64,000 nt of DNA from Streptomyces sp. DH24. Lineage in GTDB: Bacteria; Actinomycetota; Actinomycetes; Streptomycetales; Streptomycetaceae. A program made the position numbers and the translations under genes. Positions 37,527-45,602 of the stretch are shown in pieces. Each line of letters begins with the position of its first letter. Position 1 is the first letter of the stretch. The stretch covers positions 188,501 through 252,500 of the forward strand of contig NZ_JARVKW010000001.1 of NCBI RefSeq assembly GCF_029813775.1, read 5' to 3'. Under the pieces are notes generated by a model, which searched no databases, was not told where the DNA came from, and was given only the letters and a program-made list of their open reading frames with translations.

Positions 37527-38684
37527 GTGAGCACGTACGGCGAGACGGGGGCCGAGGGGGACCGGGAGCGTACCGAGCGGTGGCAGCGGGTCTGGGGGCA
37601 CCGGGAGGCGCTGCTACGGGTGGCCCGGCGACGGTCGGCGAGCCCGGAGGACGCCGAGGACGCCGTGCACGAGGCGATGGTGCGGGCCATGGAGCGGCCG
37701 GAGCTGGACGACGAGCGGCTCGGCGGTTGGCTGACCACGGTGACGATGCGGCTGTGTGTCGACCGGCACCGTCAGGTCGTCCGGGAGGCGGAGGCGCACC
37801 GGCGGGCGGCGCGGGGGCTGCCCGGCTACGTCACCGTCGAGGACCCGGTGTGCGACCGGGCCGAGGCCCACTGGCTCACGCGGCGCGGCCGGGAGGAGTT
37901 GCCCGGGCGGCAGGCCGAGGCGCTCGGGCTGCGGGCGGAGGGTTTGGAGCTGGGGCAGATCGCGCAGCGGATGGGGCTCAGCTACCGGGCCGTTCAGTCG
38001 TTGCTGGCCCGCTCCCGCAAGACGCTGCGAGCCGTGCTGGCCGGCACCCTGGCGGTCCTGCTGTGGCCATGGCGGGGCAGCCGTTCGACCGGGGTGGGCG
38101 GCGGTGTACCGGCCGGAGTGGCGCCGCTGGTGACGGCCGCCGTGACGCTGACGCTCGCCGGGCTGAGCCTGCTCACCCCGGGTACGTCCGGCTCCGCGCC
38201 GGGGAGCGGTCCGGCGCGCCCGTTGCCCAGGGCCCCGGAGCCGGGCAGCCCGATGGCACAGACGGTCCTGGAGCTGAGGGCTCCGAAGGGTTCGGCCGCC
38301 CCGGCGGGCGATCCCGCCACGGGACTGCCCCACGGCGGCGCGCTACCGGGCCGGGGCGACCGCGCGGCGGACATCCCGGAGCTCCCGGGGACGCAGGGGC
38401 AGCCGGAAGCGGCCGGCCCGGCATTGCCAGAGGCCCCCGGCCTGCCAGAGATAGCCCACCCGGCATTGCCAGAAGCCCCCGGCCTGCCAGAGATGGCCCA
38501 CCCGGCATTGCCAGAAGCCCCCGGCCTGCCAGAGATAGCCCACCCGGCATTGCCAGAGGCGCCCATGCTGCCGCAAGTCGAAGTGCCCGCCCTGCCGAAG
38601 CCGGACATTCCGGGCCCCGGGGACACGGCTTCGGCGGCATTCGCAGAGGCCACCGGCATCACCCCTCCACCGCCCGTCGAGTAG
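37527..38684 (+). CDS. ECF-like sigma factor with membrane anchor and repeat tail
   Basis: This is a 385-residue protein. Residues about 25-165 are a sigma-70 region 2 and region 4 pair: SPEDAEDAVHEAMVRAMERP with LGGWLTTVTMRLCVDRHR, then RQAEALGLRAEGLELGQIAQRMGLSYRAVQSLLARSRKTLRAV. After them come two hydrophobic segments (AVLAGTLAVLLWPW and VAPLVTAAVTLTLAGLSLLT) and a Pro/Ala/Gly-rich tail. The tail includes three perfect-phase 14-residue repeats of the type ALPEAPGLPEIAHP, so it is probably outside the membrane while the sigma part is inside. The GTG follows GGGAGGGAG. No anti-sigma gene is adjacent; the tail may itself act as regulator. Confidence 0.8.
   Translation: MSTYGETGAEGDRERTERWQRVWGHREALLRVARRRSASPEDAEDAVHEAMVRAMERPELDDERLGGWLTTVTMRLCVDRHRQVVREAEAHRRAARGLPGYVTVEDPVCDRAEAHWLTRRGREELPGRQAEALGLRAEGLELGQIAQRMGLSYRAVQSLLARSRKTLRAVLAGTLAVLLWPWRGSRSTGVGGGVPAGVAPLVTAAVTLTLAGLSLLTPGTSGSAPGSGPARPLPRAPEPGSPMAQTVLELRAPKGSAAPAGDPATGLPHGGALPGRGDRAADIPELPGTQGQPEAAGPALPEAPGLPEIAHPALPEAPGLPEMAHPALPEAPGLPEIAHPALPEAPMLPQVEVPALPKPDIPGPGDTASAAFAEATGITPPPPVE
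38421..38575 (+). repeat. 42-bp tandem repeat inside the sigma factor gene
   Basis: Three full 42-bp units (38421-38462, 38463-38504, 38505-38546) and a partial fourth (38547-38575) differ at only a few bases. Each begins GCATTGCCAGA and encodes ALPEAPGLPEIAHP or the variant with M for I. The near identity indicates recent expansion. The use of ATA and CCA codons is unlike the neighbouring sequence. Confidence 0.95.
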
Positions 38685-38818
38685 ACCGCCGACCTCCACC
38701 ACCCGTCGAATCCGCCACCAAAAAACGCGAATCCGTGCGACGCAAGCCCCGCCTCTCCCCGTAGAGCGGCTGACAGTGCCACCAGCAGTGGCAGCAGCTG
38801 CGAACGAGAGGTCACTCA

Positions 38819-40294
38819 GTGGCTCGAAGCAGAGACGGAAGGGGCGGCGGCGCCACGCGCGCCCTGCGCGGCGGGCTCACGCTCACGCTGGCCGGTGTGG
38901 CGTCGGCGGCCCTGCTGTCGTCCCCGTCCCAGGCCGCGTCCGGCGTGAACATCGGGCAGCGCTACAACGACGGCCTGGACAGCCGCTACAGCGTCACCAG
39001 CTTCACCAGCGCCGCGAACGCCATGGGCTACAGCGCCCTCGGCCACACGGGCGGCCGCAGCGCCGACGACACGTTCGACGACGGCGCCGGGGCCGCCGTC
39101 CTTGGCCTCTTCGGCCACGCCAACGCCGGGATCTTCCAGACCGACGAGGGCCCCACTGACGCCCAGGACGCGATCCTGGCCGCCGGTACGGCCACCGACG
39201 TGGTCAGCCCGTACGCCAACCTCCGCTTCATCTCCGAGTACTTGCCGTACGTCGAGGCGGACGGCATGCGGCTGATGGTGCTGGCGGGCTGCTACACCTC
39301 GCTGAACGGCCCGTGGGGCAGCTTCAACGACGCCGCCGTGTCCCGGGGCGTCGACTCGGTCGTCGGCTTCAGCGGCCTCGTCTACTTCCCGGCGACCACC
39401 TCCGGAACGTCGATCGGCTCGACCAACTACTCGGGCAACTACTTCTGGGACCGCTTCGGCTACCACGCCAAGACCGGCGTGACCATCAGCACCGCGCTGT
39501 ACCGGGCCCGTACCGACCTGGTGGCCAAGGAGGGCAGCGCCGGGGGCTGGAACAACTACGTGATCCGGGGCGCTGTCAGCAACCCGGCCGGCGTCAGGCT
39601 CAAGCCCGCCGGGAGCGGTGAGCCGCTGAACAGCCAGCCGCTCGCCACCGTCCCGTTCACCACCTTCAGCGGGCTCACCGCCACCTCGTCGACCACCACC
39701 GACGGCCCGGACGGCGCCGAGCTGACGGATGTGACGACTGCCGAGGGCGTCCAGTACCGGCAGCGGCAGGACGGCACCGTCCTGGACGCCGTGGGCACCC
39801 CTTCGACCGAGGGTGAGGTGCGCCTGTCCGCCGCCGACGCCCGTACCGCCGCCCAGGACTTCGCGAAGGCCAACGTCCCCGGCTTCGGCCCCGACTGGCG
39901 GCTGGTGACCGACGAGCCCGTCAGCCACATCGAGGGAGACGCGCTGCGGCTGCTGCGCTGGCGGACCGTCGCCGACGGCCGGGACGCCGCCCGTGAGGTG
40001 ACGGTGGAGCTGGACCGGCGCAGCGGCGCGGTCGTCCACTTCTCCGCCGCCCGGGGCACAGCCGACAGCGCCGCCTTCCCGGTGACCGCCGAGCAGGCCG
40101 AGGCCACGGCCCGCGAGCTGACCGGCGATCACACCACGGCCGCCACCGTGGTGGCCGACACCTGGAACACCAGCCGCTGGACGGTCACCTTCGACCGCGG
40201 CCCGACGGGCCGGCCCGACGCCCGTGTCCCGGACGCGGACCGAGTCGAAATGGACGCCCGCACGGGCGAAGTCCTCTCCCGCACCACGGCCTGA
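38819..40294 (+). CDS. Secreted caspase/CHAT-like cysteine peptidase with PepSY-like tail
   Basis: This is a 491-residue exported protein. A long signal peptide (cut near SQAA) is followed by a domain with clan CD features: hydrophobic strand plus His in AAVLGLFGHANAG (H100), strand plus Cys in RLMVLAGCYTS (C158), then DAAVSRGVDSVVGFSGLVYF, a helix TGVTISTALYRARTDLV, and GWNNYVIRG. This order matches CHAT/caspase-fold peptidases. Residues 330-491 resemble PepSY/YcdB-type modules (SAADARTAAQDFAKA, PVTAEQAEATARELTG). The GTG follows GAGAGG, and a TGCCAC/GTGGCA inverted repeat lies 26-42 bp upstream. Activity and substrate are inference. Confidence 0.6.
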   Translation: MARSRDGRGGGATRALRGGLTLTLAGVASAALLSSPSQAASGVNIGQRYNDGLDSRYSVTSFTSAANAMGYSALGHTGGRSADDTFDDGAGAAVLGLFGHANAGIFQTDEGPTDAQDAILAAGTATDVVSPYANLRFISEYLPYVEADGMRLMVLAGCYTSLNGPWGSFNDAAVSRGVDSVVGFSGLVYFPATTSGTSIGSTNYSGNYFWDRFGYHAKTGVTISTALYRARTDLVAKEGSAGGWNNYVIRGAVSNPAGVRLKPAGSGEPLNSQPLATVPFTTFSGLTATSSTTTDGPDGAELTDVTTAEGVQYRQRQDGTVLDAVGTPSTEGEVRLSAADARTAAQDFAKANVPGFGPDWRLVTDEPVSHIEGDALRLLRWRTVADGRDAAREVTVELDRRSGAVVHFSAARGTADSAAFPVTAEQAEATARELTGDHTTAATVVADTWNTSRWTVTFDRGPTGRPDARVPDADRVEMDARTGEVLSRTTA

Positions 40295-40317
40295 AAGAAA
40301 GTGAGAACAGCGACATC

Positions 40318-41601
40318 ATGAGATCCCACCCCGCCCGGCGCCTGCGCCGCACTCTTCTCGCGCCGGTGCTCGCCGCCGGCCTGCTGCTCGGTGGCGCGTT
40401 GCCGACGCAGGCGGCCACCCCCGCGGCCCCGGCGGCCGTCTCCGTCACCGACGACAGCGTCGAACTGAGCTGGTCCGCCGTCTCCGGCGCCACCGCCTAC
40501 CTGGTCATCGACGACCGGGCACACGAGGTGCTCTGGCGCGGTGAGCAGACCGCCGCCAGGCTCCCCGTCCAGGCCCCGGCCTCGGTCTCCGTCCTCGTCG
40601 TCGCGCTGACCGGACAGGGCCCACGCCTGGTCGCCAAGACGCTGGCCACCGTCCCCGACGCGGCCTCGGGCCTGACCCCGCTCACCGCCGTCACCACCCC
40701 CGACGGCACCACCCTCGGCTGGGGCGCCCTGCCGGACGCGGCCGGCTACGAGATCACGGCCGACGGCAAGAAGCTCACCACGACCTCCGCCGTGCAGTTG
40801 CCGACCGAGACGGCGCTGGGCGAGAGCGCCGAGTACACCATCGACGCCGAGCTGGACCTGCCCGCCGAGGAGATCACCGAGGACACCGTCACCCGCTCCA
40901 CCTACGGCGTCGAGGTGACCCCGGCCACCACGGACGTGTCGCAGACCCCTGGCGACGCCCAGCCCGGCGACACCCTGCCCGCGAACGTCCGCGCCCTGAC
41001 GACGTCCCGTACGACGTACGAGACGTACATCCCCATGAGCTACCTGCAAGGGGAGAGCTGGGGCTTCGGCTTCCCCTGCGAGTCGGCGGACGACAATGCC
41101 CCGTGGTTCTCGGGCGACGGCCGGAGCACCGGCTACGAGACCGGGAAGAACCGCACCAAGGCCGCCTCCAACCACTACTGGACCAGCGCCTCGACCTGGA
41201 CGTCGAAGGGCATCAGCCCCACCAAGCGCTACCGGAAGGTGGGAAGCACGTACTACTACGACTCCCAGCGCACAGCTGGCGGTGACGGCTTCATCATCCG
41301 GCCGCTGCAGAACGACGGCCGGTACGCCCGCACGGTGATCGAGCACAACGTCGGCAACCCGTACTGCACCGGGATCGCCGACATCAGCTACGACAACCAG
41401 CAGGACCTGTACCAGAACGGTTCGCACTGGGTCTACGGCGCCCATGACAAGATGCCGAATCACCAGTTCTACCGTTACGACCAGTACTCCGACGGAACGT
41501 ACAACCTGAAGCTGGTCTTCGATCACGCGCTGGACGACCCGAAGTGCCTCGCGGGCTGGATGGGCGGCTGCTCGGCACAGCAGTACCAGTACACCCGCTG
41601 A
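40318..41601 (+). CDS. Secreted protein with fibronectin-like repeats, unknown function
   Basis: This is a 427-residue exported protein (signal peptide to about PTQA). Residues 35-115 and 125-185 look like two fibronectin-III-like beta modules (VTDDSVELSWSAVSGATAYLV; TPDGTTLGWGALPDAAGYEI). The C-terminal 200 residues are rich in Tyr, Trp, Asn and Gly with four Cys and start TTYETYIPMSYL, with WFSGDGRSTGYETGKNRTKAA. This weakly recalls DUF3238-type secreted domains. It lies 23 bp after the caspase-like gene and is probably cotranscribed with it. It may be that enzyme's substrate or partner, which is inference only. Confidence 0.7.
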   Translation: MRSHPARRLRRTLLAPVLAAGLLLGGALPTQAATPAAPAAVSVTDDSVELSWSAVSGATAYLVIDDRAHEVLWRGEQTAARLPVQAPASVSVLVVALTGQGPRLVAKTLATVPDAASGLTPLTAVTTPDGTTLGWGALPDAAGYEITADGKKLTTTSAVQLPTETALGESAEYTIDAELDLPAEEITEDTVTRSTYGVEVTPATTDVSQTPGDAQPGDTLPANVRALTTSRTTYETYIPMSYLQGESWGFGFPCESADDNAPWFSGDGRSTGYETGKNRTKAASNHYWTSASTWTSKGISPTKRYRKVGSTYYYDSQRTAGGDGFIIRPLQNDGRYARTVIEHNVGNPYCTGIADISYDNQQDLYQNGSHWVYGAHDKMPNHQFYRYDQYSDGTYNLKLVFDHALDDPKCLAGWMGGCSAQQYQYTR

Positions 41602-41701
41602 GAAGAACGCCTGAATGCGCCGTGGACCGGCGCGGGCGGCCTACGGCTTCGGCCGAGGGCTCCGCGCCGGTCCACGGCGGTCACCGCACAGGAAAGACGA
41701 C

Positions 41702-42004
41702 ATGAACGAACAGCACACGGTTGGCACACGGATCATTCGCTGGGTGCTGGGACTGGCCTGTCTGGGCTGCTTCCTGATCGCGTCCGTGGTCGCGGCGAGC
41801 TTCGCCGGGTGGGGCTTCGGTGAGCGGACGACCGCGGAAAGGTTTCAGGAGGCGATTCCCTCCCTGCTGATGTCCCTGACGTGGGCGGCCGTCGCCATCG
41901 CCGGTTTCCGCCTACTGGTCGGCTACCGCCTGCTCTCCTGGTGGCTCACCTGCGCCCTGATCATCCCGGCCTACGCGGCACTGCACACCGCGGACGTGCT
42001 GTAG
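41702..42004 (+). CDS. Small integral membrane protein, unknown function
   Basis: This is a 100-residue protein with three hydrophobic segments (IIRWVLGLACLGCFLIASVVAASF, SLLMSLTWAAVAIAGFRLL, LLSWWLTCALIIPAYAAL). The ATG at 41702 has AGGAAAG 6 nt upstream; an in-frame ATG at 41615 lacks a ribosome binding site. It is third in a row with two secreted proteins and may belong to their unit. I do not recognise a family. Confidence 0.7.
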   Translation: MNEQHTVGTRIIRWVLGLACLGCFLIASVVAASFAGWGFGERTTAERFQEAIPSLLMSLTWAAVAIAGFRLLVGYRLLSWWLTCALIIPAYAALHTADVL

Positions 42005-42343
42005 AACGGGGCCGGCACCGCTGCGCGAGCCACGCGCCCGGCCTGAGCCTCGACGTCGGCCTCGACCGCGGCCTCGGGCGCACGGCTGCGAGCGGCAGCG
42101 CTGTGTACGACCGGAGGCACCCCGGTTTTCCGGCAGCGCCGCCCCCGGTCCCCACGGCCGTGTCCACAGCCCGGAACACAGCGGGAGAGCGGCAGGATCA
42201 CGCCCGCGCCCGGCGCGACGCCGCGGGAACAAAGCGGAACATTCCGTTTCCACAGGCTGGTCCGCCATGCGTGCCGTGCTGGCAAACTGGCCCGATCAGG
42301 GCGCGGAAACGCGGCGCGAGGAGATCCACGCAAGGAGATCCAG
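42005..42343. other. Intergenic region before corA
   Basis: This 339-bp stretch has no supportable gene. It contains one small palindrome, CGGAA-CA-TTCCG (42235-42246), about 100 bp upstream of corA. I see no magnesium riboswitch. Confidence 0.4.
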
Positions 42344-43471
42344 ATGTCCATGGCAGGGAATCTGCGAAAGGTCAGGACCATCGGCGGTGTGAGTGGCCTG
42401 CGCAGAGTGGCACGGCTGGCCCGGCGGCGCCCGCGCGTCGACCTGAGCCACCCCGCCCGGTCCCCGCTGGGCTCCTCGGTGGTCAACTGCGTGACGTATC
42501 AGGACGGTTGCCGGGTCCCCACGGGAGGTGACCTGGTGGATGCCGTGCGGCAGGTCCGCAAGAGCGGCGAGGGTTTCGTCTGGCTGGGGCTGCACGAGCC
42601 GACGAGCCGCGAGTTCGCCGGCATCGCCGAACTGTTCGACCTGCACCCGCTGGCGGTCGAGGACGCCGTCGAGGCCCATCAGCGGCCCAAGCTGGAGCGG
42701 TACGGCGAGACGCTCTTCGCGGTGTTCAAGACGGTGTGCTACGTCGAGCACGACGAACTGACCGCCACCAGCGAGGTGGTGAACACGGGCGAGATCATGG
42801 TGTTCGTCGGCGAGGACTTCGTGGTCACGGTGCGGCACGGGCGGCACGGCTCGCTGGGCCCGTTGCGCGAGGAGCTGGAGTCCGAACCGCAGCAGCTCGC
42901 CAAGGGACCCTCCGCCGTGCTGCACGCGATCGCGGACCATGTGGTCGACGACTATCTGTCCGTCACCGACTCGGTGCACGCGGACATCGACGAGGTCGAG
43001 ACGGCCGTGTTCGCCGAGCAGGGCGCCCGGGTCGATCCCGGCCGGATCTACCAGCTCAAGCGTGAACTGCTGGAGCTGAAACGGGCGGTGGTACCCCTGA
43101 GCCGTCCCCTGGAGGACCTCGCCACGCGGCCCATACGCGTGGTCGACCCGGAGATACAGGCCTACTTCCGGGACGTCTCGGACCATCTGCTGAGGGCCGT
43201 CGAGCAGATCGCCGCCTTCGACGAACTGCTCAACTCCATCCTTCAGGCGCACCTCGCGCAGGTCACGGTCGCGCAGAACGAGGACATGCGGAAGATCACG
43301 GCCTGGGCCGCGGTGATCGCCGTGCCGACGATGGTGTGCGGGATGTACGGCATGAACTTCGACCACATGCCGGAGCTGCACTGGCGGTTCGGCTATCCCC
43401 TCGTCCTCGGCGTCATATCCGCCGCCTGCCTGGTGCTGTACCGGGGTTTCCGGCGCAACGGCTGGCTGTGA
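42344..43471 (+). CDS. corA: CorA-family magnesium/divalent cation transporter
   Basis: This 375-residue membrane protein of the CorA/ZntB superfamily forms pentameric divalent cation channels. A large cytoplasmic N-terminal domain of alternating beta strands and long helices ends in two C-terminal membrane segments. The first closes with the signature YGMNF (in VCGMYGMNFDHMPEL), the ion selectivity motif. The second is PLVLGVISAACLVLYRGF, followed by a short basic tail. GGAG lies 6 nt before the ATG. It is monocistronic as far as can be seen. Confidence 0.93.
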   Translation: MSMAGNLRKVRTIGGVSGLRRVARLARRRPRVDLSHPARSPLGSSVVNCVTYQDGCRVPTGGDLVDAVRQVRKSGEGFVWLGLHEPTSREFAGIAELFDLHPLAVEDAVEAHQRPKLERYGETLFAVFKTVCYVEHDELTATSEVVNTGEIMVFVGEDFVVTVRHGRHGSLGPLREELESEPQQLAKGPSAVLHAIADHVVDDYLSVTDSVHADIDEVETAVFAEQGARVDPGRIYQLKRELLELKRAVVPLSRPLEDLATRPIRVVDPEIQAYFRDVSDHLLRAVEQIAAFDELLNSILQAHLAQVTVAQNEDMRKITAWAAVIAVPTMVCGMYGMNFDHMPELHWRFGYPLVLGVISAACLVLYRGFRRNGWL

Positions 43472-43495
43472 CGCGCTCGGGGCGTGCCGGGCGGC

Positions 43496-43924
43496 TCAGC
43501 GCGCGGAGCTCTTGGCGTAGACGCTCTCCGCCCAGCTCGCGATCTGGTCGTCGGCCAGGTGCCGGACGAGGTCGGACTCGCTGATCATGCCGACGAGGCG
43601 CTTGTTGTCGATGACGGGCAGCCGGCGGATCTGGTGCTCCTGCATCTCCCGGAGGACGTCATCGACGTCGGCGTTCGCGTCGATCCAGCGCGGGGTGCCC
43701 TGGGCCATGTCGCCCGCGGTGACCCGGGCCGGGTCATGGCCCATGGCGACACAGCCGACGACGATGTCGCGGTCGGTGAGGATGCCGCAGAGCCGTTCGT
43801 TCTCGTCGCTGATGGGCAGGGCGCCGACGCCCAGTTCGCGCATCAGCTGGGCGGCGCGGTCCAGGGTTTCGTGGGCGGGGATCCACTGGGCGCCGCGGTG
43901 CATGATGTCTCCGGCGGTGGTCAT
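43496..43924 (-). CDS. CBS-domain protein
   Basis: This 142-residue protein consists of two CBS domains (AGDIMHRGAQWIPAHETLDRA to LTDRDIVVGCVA, and TPRWIDANADVDDVLREM to ISESDLVRHLA). Paired CBS domains bind adenosyl ligands such as AMP, ATP or SAM and act as energy sensors. There is no attached effector domain. The ATG has an ideal AGGAGGT 5 nt upstream. Similar small CBS proteins occur in dormancy or hypoxia responses of actinobacteria. It is convergent with corA. Confidence 0.92.
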   Translation of the reverse strand: MTTAGDIMHRGAQWIPAHETLDRAAQLMRELGVGALPISDENERLCGILTDRDIVVGCVAMGHDPARVTAGDMAQGTPRWIDANADVDDVLREMQEHQIRRLPVIDNKRLVGMISESDLVRHLADDQIASWAESVYAKSSAR

Positions 43925-44080
43925 TCGGTACCTCCTGGGGCCGGACGGCCGGCGCGGCGCGGGGCGCACCGCTGGTCCCGGCGTCTACATCCTCACCGCG
44001 TCACCCCGCACTCGCATCCGGAGCCGGGGCGCTTGCCGGTGCGGTTGCCGTTTCGCCGGCGGCGCCGGGGACCGGCCGGT

Positions 44081-44713
44081 TCACCCGTTCCACGCCGGGT
44101 GATTCGGGTCGTCGGCTCGGACCAGGACGTCGGCGGTGGCCGCGGGGTCGCTCTCGTCCTCGTAGCGCTCGAAGGCGGGCAGGGTCCAGTGGTCGGCCTC
44201 GGGAGTGCGGCGGCGCAGCGCGCCCGGGGAGAGCAGGACGTGGACGGTCAGGTCGAAGGGGAACCAGTGGCGCAGGAGGAGGGGACCGTGAAACAGCAGG
44301 ACGCCACCGGGCGGGAGTTGGACGTAAGGGCTGCGGGTGGCGCGGTCGGTGACCGGGTCCCACAGGTCGGGCAGGACGCGTCCGTCGCCGCCGGGGTCGA
44401 GAGGGCCGAACACCTCGCGCCACAGGGCGCCGGTGTCGTACCAGCCGCCGTAATAGGACTCGAGGTCCTGGCGGCCGTACTCCAGGCGCAGGGAGGCCGG
44501 GCGCAGGAAGCCCTCCGTGCCCACGACGAGCGAGGGACGGCCGCGCACGCGCAGCGCCTCACCGACGCGCTCGGCGAGGTCGCCGGGGCGGGCGGCCGGG
44601 GCACCGTCGAGGGCGACGCGCGGCCAGGGACTGCCGTCGGCCGGCTCCAGGTCGAGCAGGCGCTCGGCGAGCAGGTCGCCGAGCCGGTCCCAGGTGATCG
44701 CTTCGAGTCGCAC
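44081..44713 (-). CDS. Uridine kinase-like protein lacking an intact P-loop
   Basis: This 210-residue protein aligns in order with actinobacterial uridine/nucleoside kinase-like proteins: WDRLGDLLAERLLDLEP, YYGGWYDTGALWREVFGPL, LPPGGVLLFHGPLLLRHWFPFDLTVHVLLSP, and ERYEDESDPAATADVLVRADDPNHP. The place of the Walker A loop reads [18 protein letters not shown], without GxxxxGK[ST]. It therefore may not bind ATP in the usual way, or may have another role. It is preceded by a 296-bp divergent spacer shared with the DUF1772 gene, in which I see no clear sites. Confidence 0.75.
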   Translation of the reverse strand: MRLEAITWDRLGDLLAERLLDLEPADGSPWPRVALDGAPAARPGDLAERVGEALRVRGRPSLVVGTEGFLRPASLRLEYGRQDLESYYGGWYDTGALWREVFGPLDPGGDGRVLPDLWDPVTDRATRSPYVQLPPGGVLLFHGPLLLRHWFPFDLTVHVLLSPGALRRRTPEADHWTLPAFERYEDESDPAATADVLVRADDPNHPAWNG

Positions 44714-45009
44714 AGGCCCATGATGCGCCGTCCGCCGACGGGCTCGACGGGCCTCCCGTCCCGGACGGGGTCATCCTTCCGGCGGCCGGGGCGGCCCGGC
44801 TCGGCGTCCGGCTGTGGCAGAGTCACGGGGGGCGGGCGGGCGCGGCCTGCGCACTCCGGGATCCCTGGGCGTTCGCGTACGGGGCCGTGCCGCTCGGCCG
44901 TGGTCGTCGTGCTCGGGCGGGGCTTCACTGGTGGTGACGGGGGGACGGACGGCCGCGGGCCGGTCTTCCCGGGGTCGGGTTTTCAGGTTCTGACGGGGGT
45001 GACATCGGC

Positions 45010-45489
45010 ATGATCGACGGACCGTTCTTCGTACTGACGGTGCTGGCGGTGCTCGGTACCGGGCTGACGGCCGGGGTGTTCTGCGGCTTCTCGGTCTTCG
45101 TGATGAGAGGGCTGGCGGCGCTGCCACCTGCGCAGGGCGTCGCCGCGATGCAGGCGATCAACGTGGCGGCGGTGCGGCCGGCGTTCATGCTGGTGTTCGC
45201 CGGGTCGGCGGTACTGGCCGCGGTGACGGCCGTGGTGACGTTCGTGGTTTGGCCCGACGGGGCGGTGGTGGAACTGCTGCTGGGCAGCGCGTTGTACCTG
45301 TTCGGCTCGTTCGGGGTGACCGCCGCCGCGAACGTCCCGCGCAACAACACGCTGCAGGAGATGGAGCCGGGCACCCAGGAGGCGGCGGCCTACTGGTCGG
45401 TGTACCTGCGCGAGTGGACGGCGTGGAACCACATACGCACGGTCGCCTCGGCCGCGGCCGCGCTGTCCTATCTGCTGGCGCTCACCTGA
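45010..45489 (+). CDS. DUF1772 (anthrone oxygenase-like) membrane protein
   Basis: This 159-residue protein has four hydrophobic segments and the DUF1772 features PFFVLTVLAVLGTGLTAGVFCGFSVFVMRGLAALP at the N-terminus. NVPRNNTLQEM and WTAWNHIRTVASAAAALSYLLAL follow. Members include cofactor-free anthrone oxygenases such as HypC in polyketide pathways, but most bacterial members are uncharacterised. GGGGGTGA precedes the ATG. No polyketide genes are nearby. Confidence 0.85.
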   Translation: MIDGPFFVLTVLAVLGTGLTAGVFCGFSVFVMRGLAALPPAQGVAAMQAINVAAVRPAFMLVFAGSAVLAAVTAVVTFVVWPDGAVVELLLGSALYLFGSFGVTAAANVPRNNTLQEMEPGTQEAAAYWSVYLREWTAWNHIRTVASAAAALSYLLALT

Positions 45490-45602
45490 CCGGAAGCGCT
45501 CTGCGACGGCTCTGCGCCGGTGGCGGATGCGACGTATTGTGGCCGGAAGAGTGCCGCCCGACGACGCACGGCCCGCCACCAGCGCATCCGAGGAACACGG
45601 CC

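Noticed and set aside
38421..38575. Direct repeats that might suggest a CRISPR array
   Set aside because: The units are contiguous without unique spacers and lie in frame within a gene. The arrays at 53225 and 55224 are likewise plain tandem repeats.
38765..38795. TGACAGTG near the caspase-like gene as a damage promoter
   Set aside because: The core is TGACAG rather than TGTCAG on either strand, and the spacing to a -10 box is wrong.
42005..42343. Magnesium-sensing M-box or ykoK riboswitch before corA
   Set aside because: None of the conserved core motifs could be found; only a short palindrome is present.
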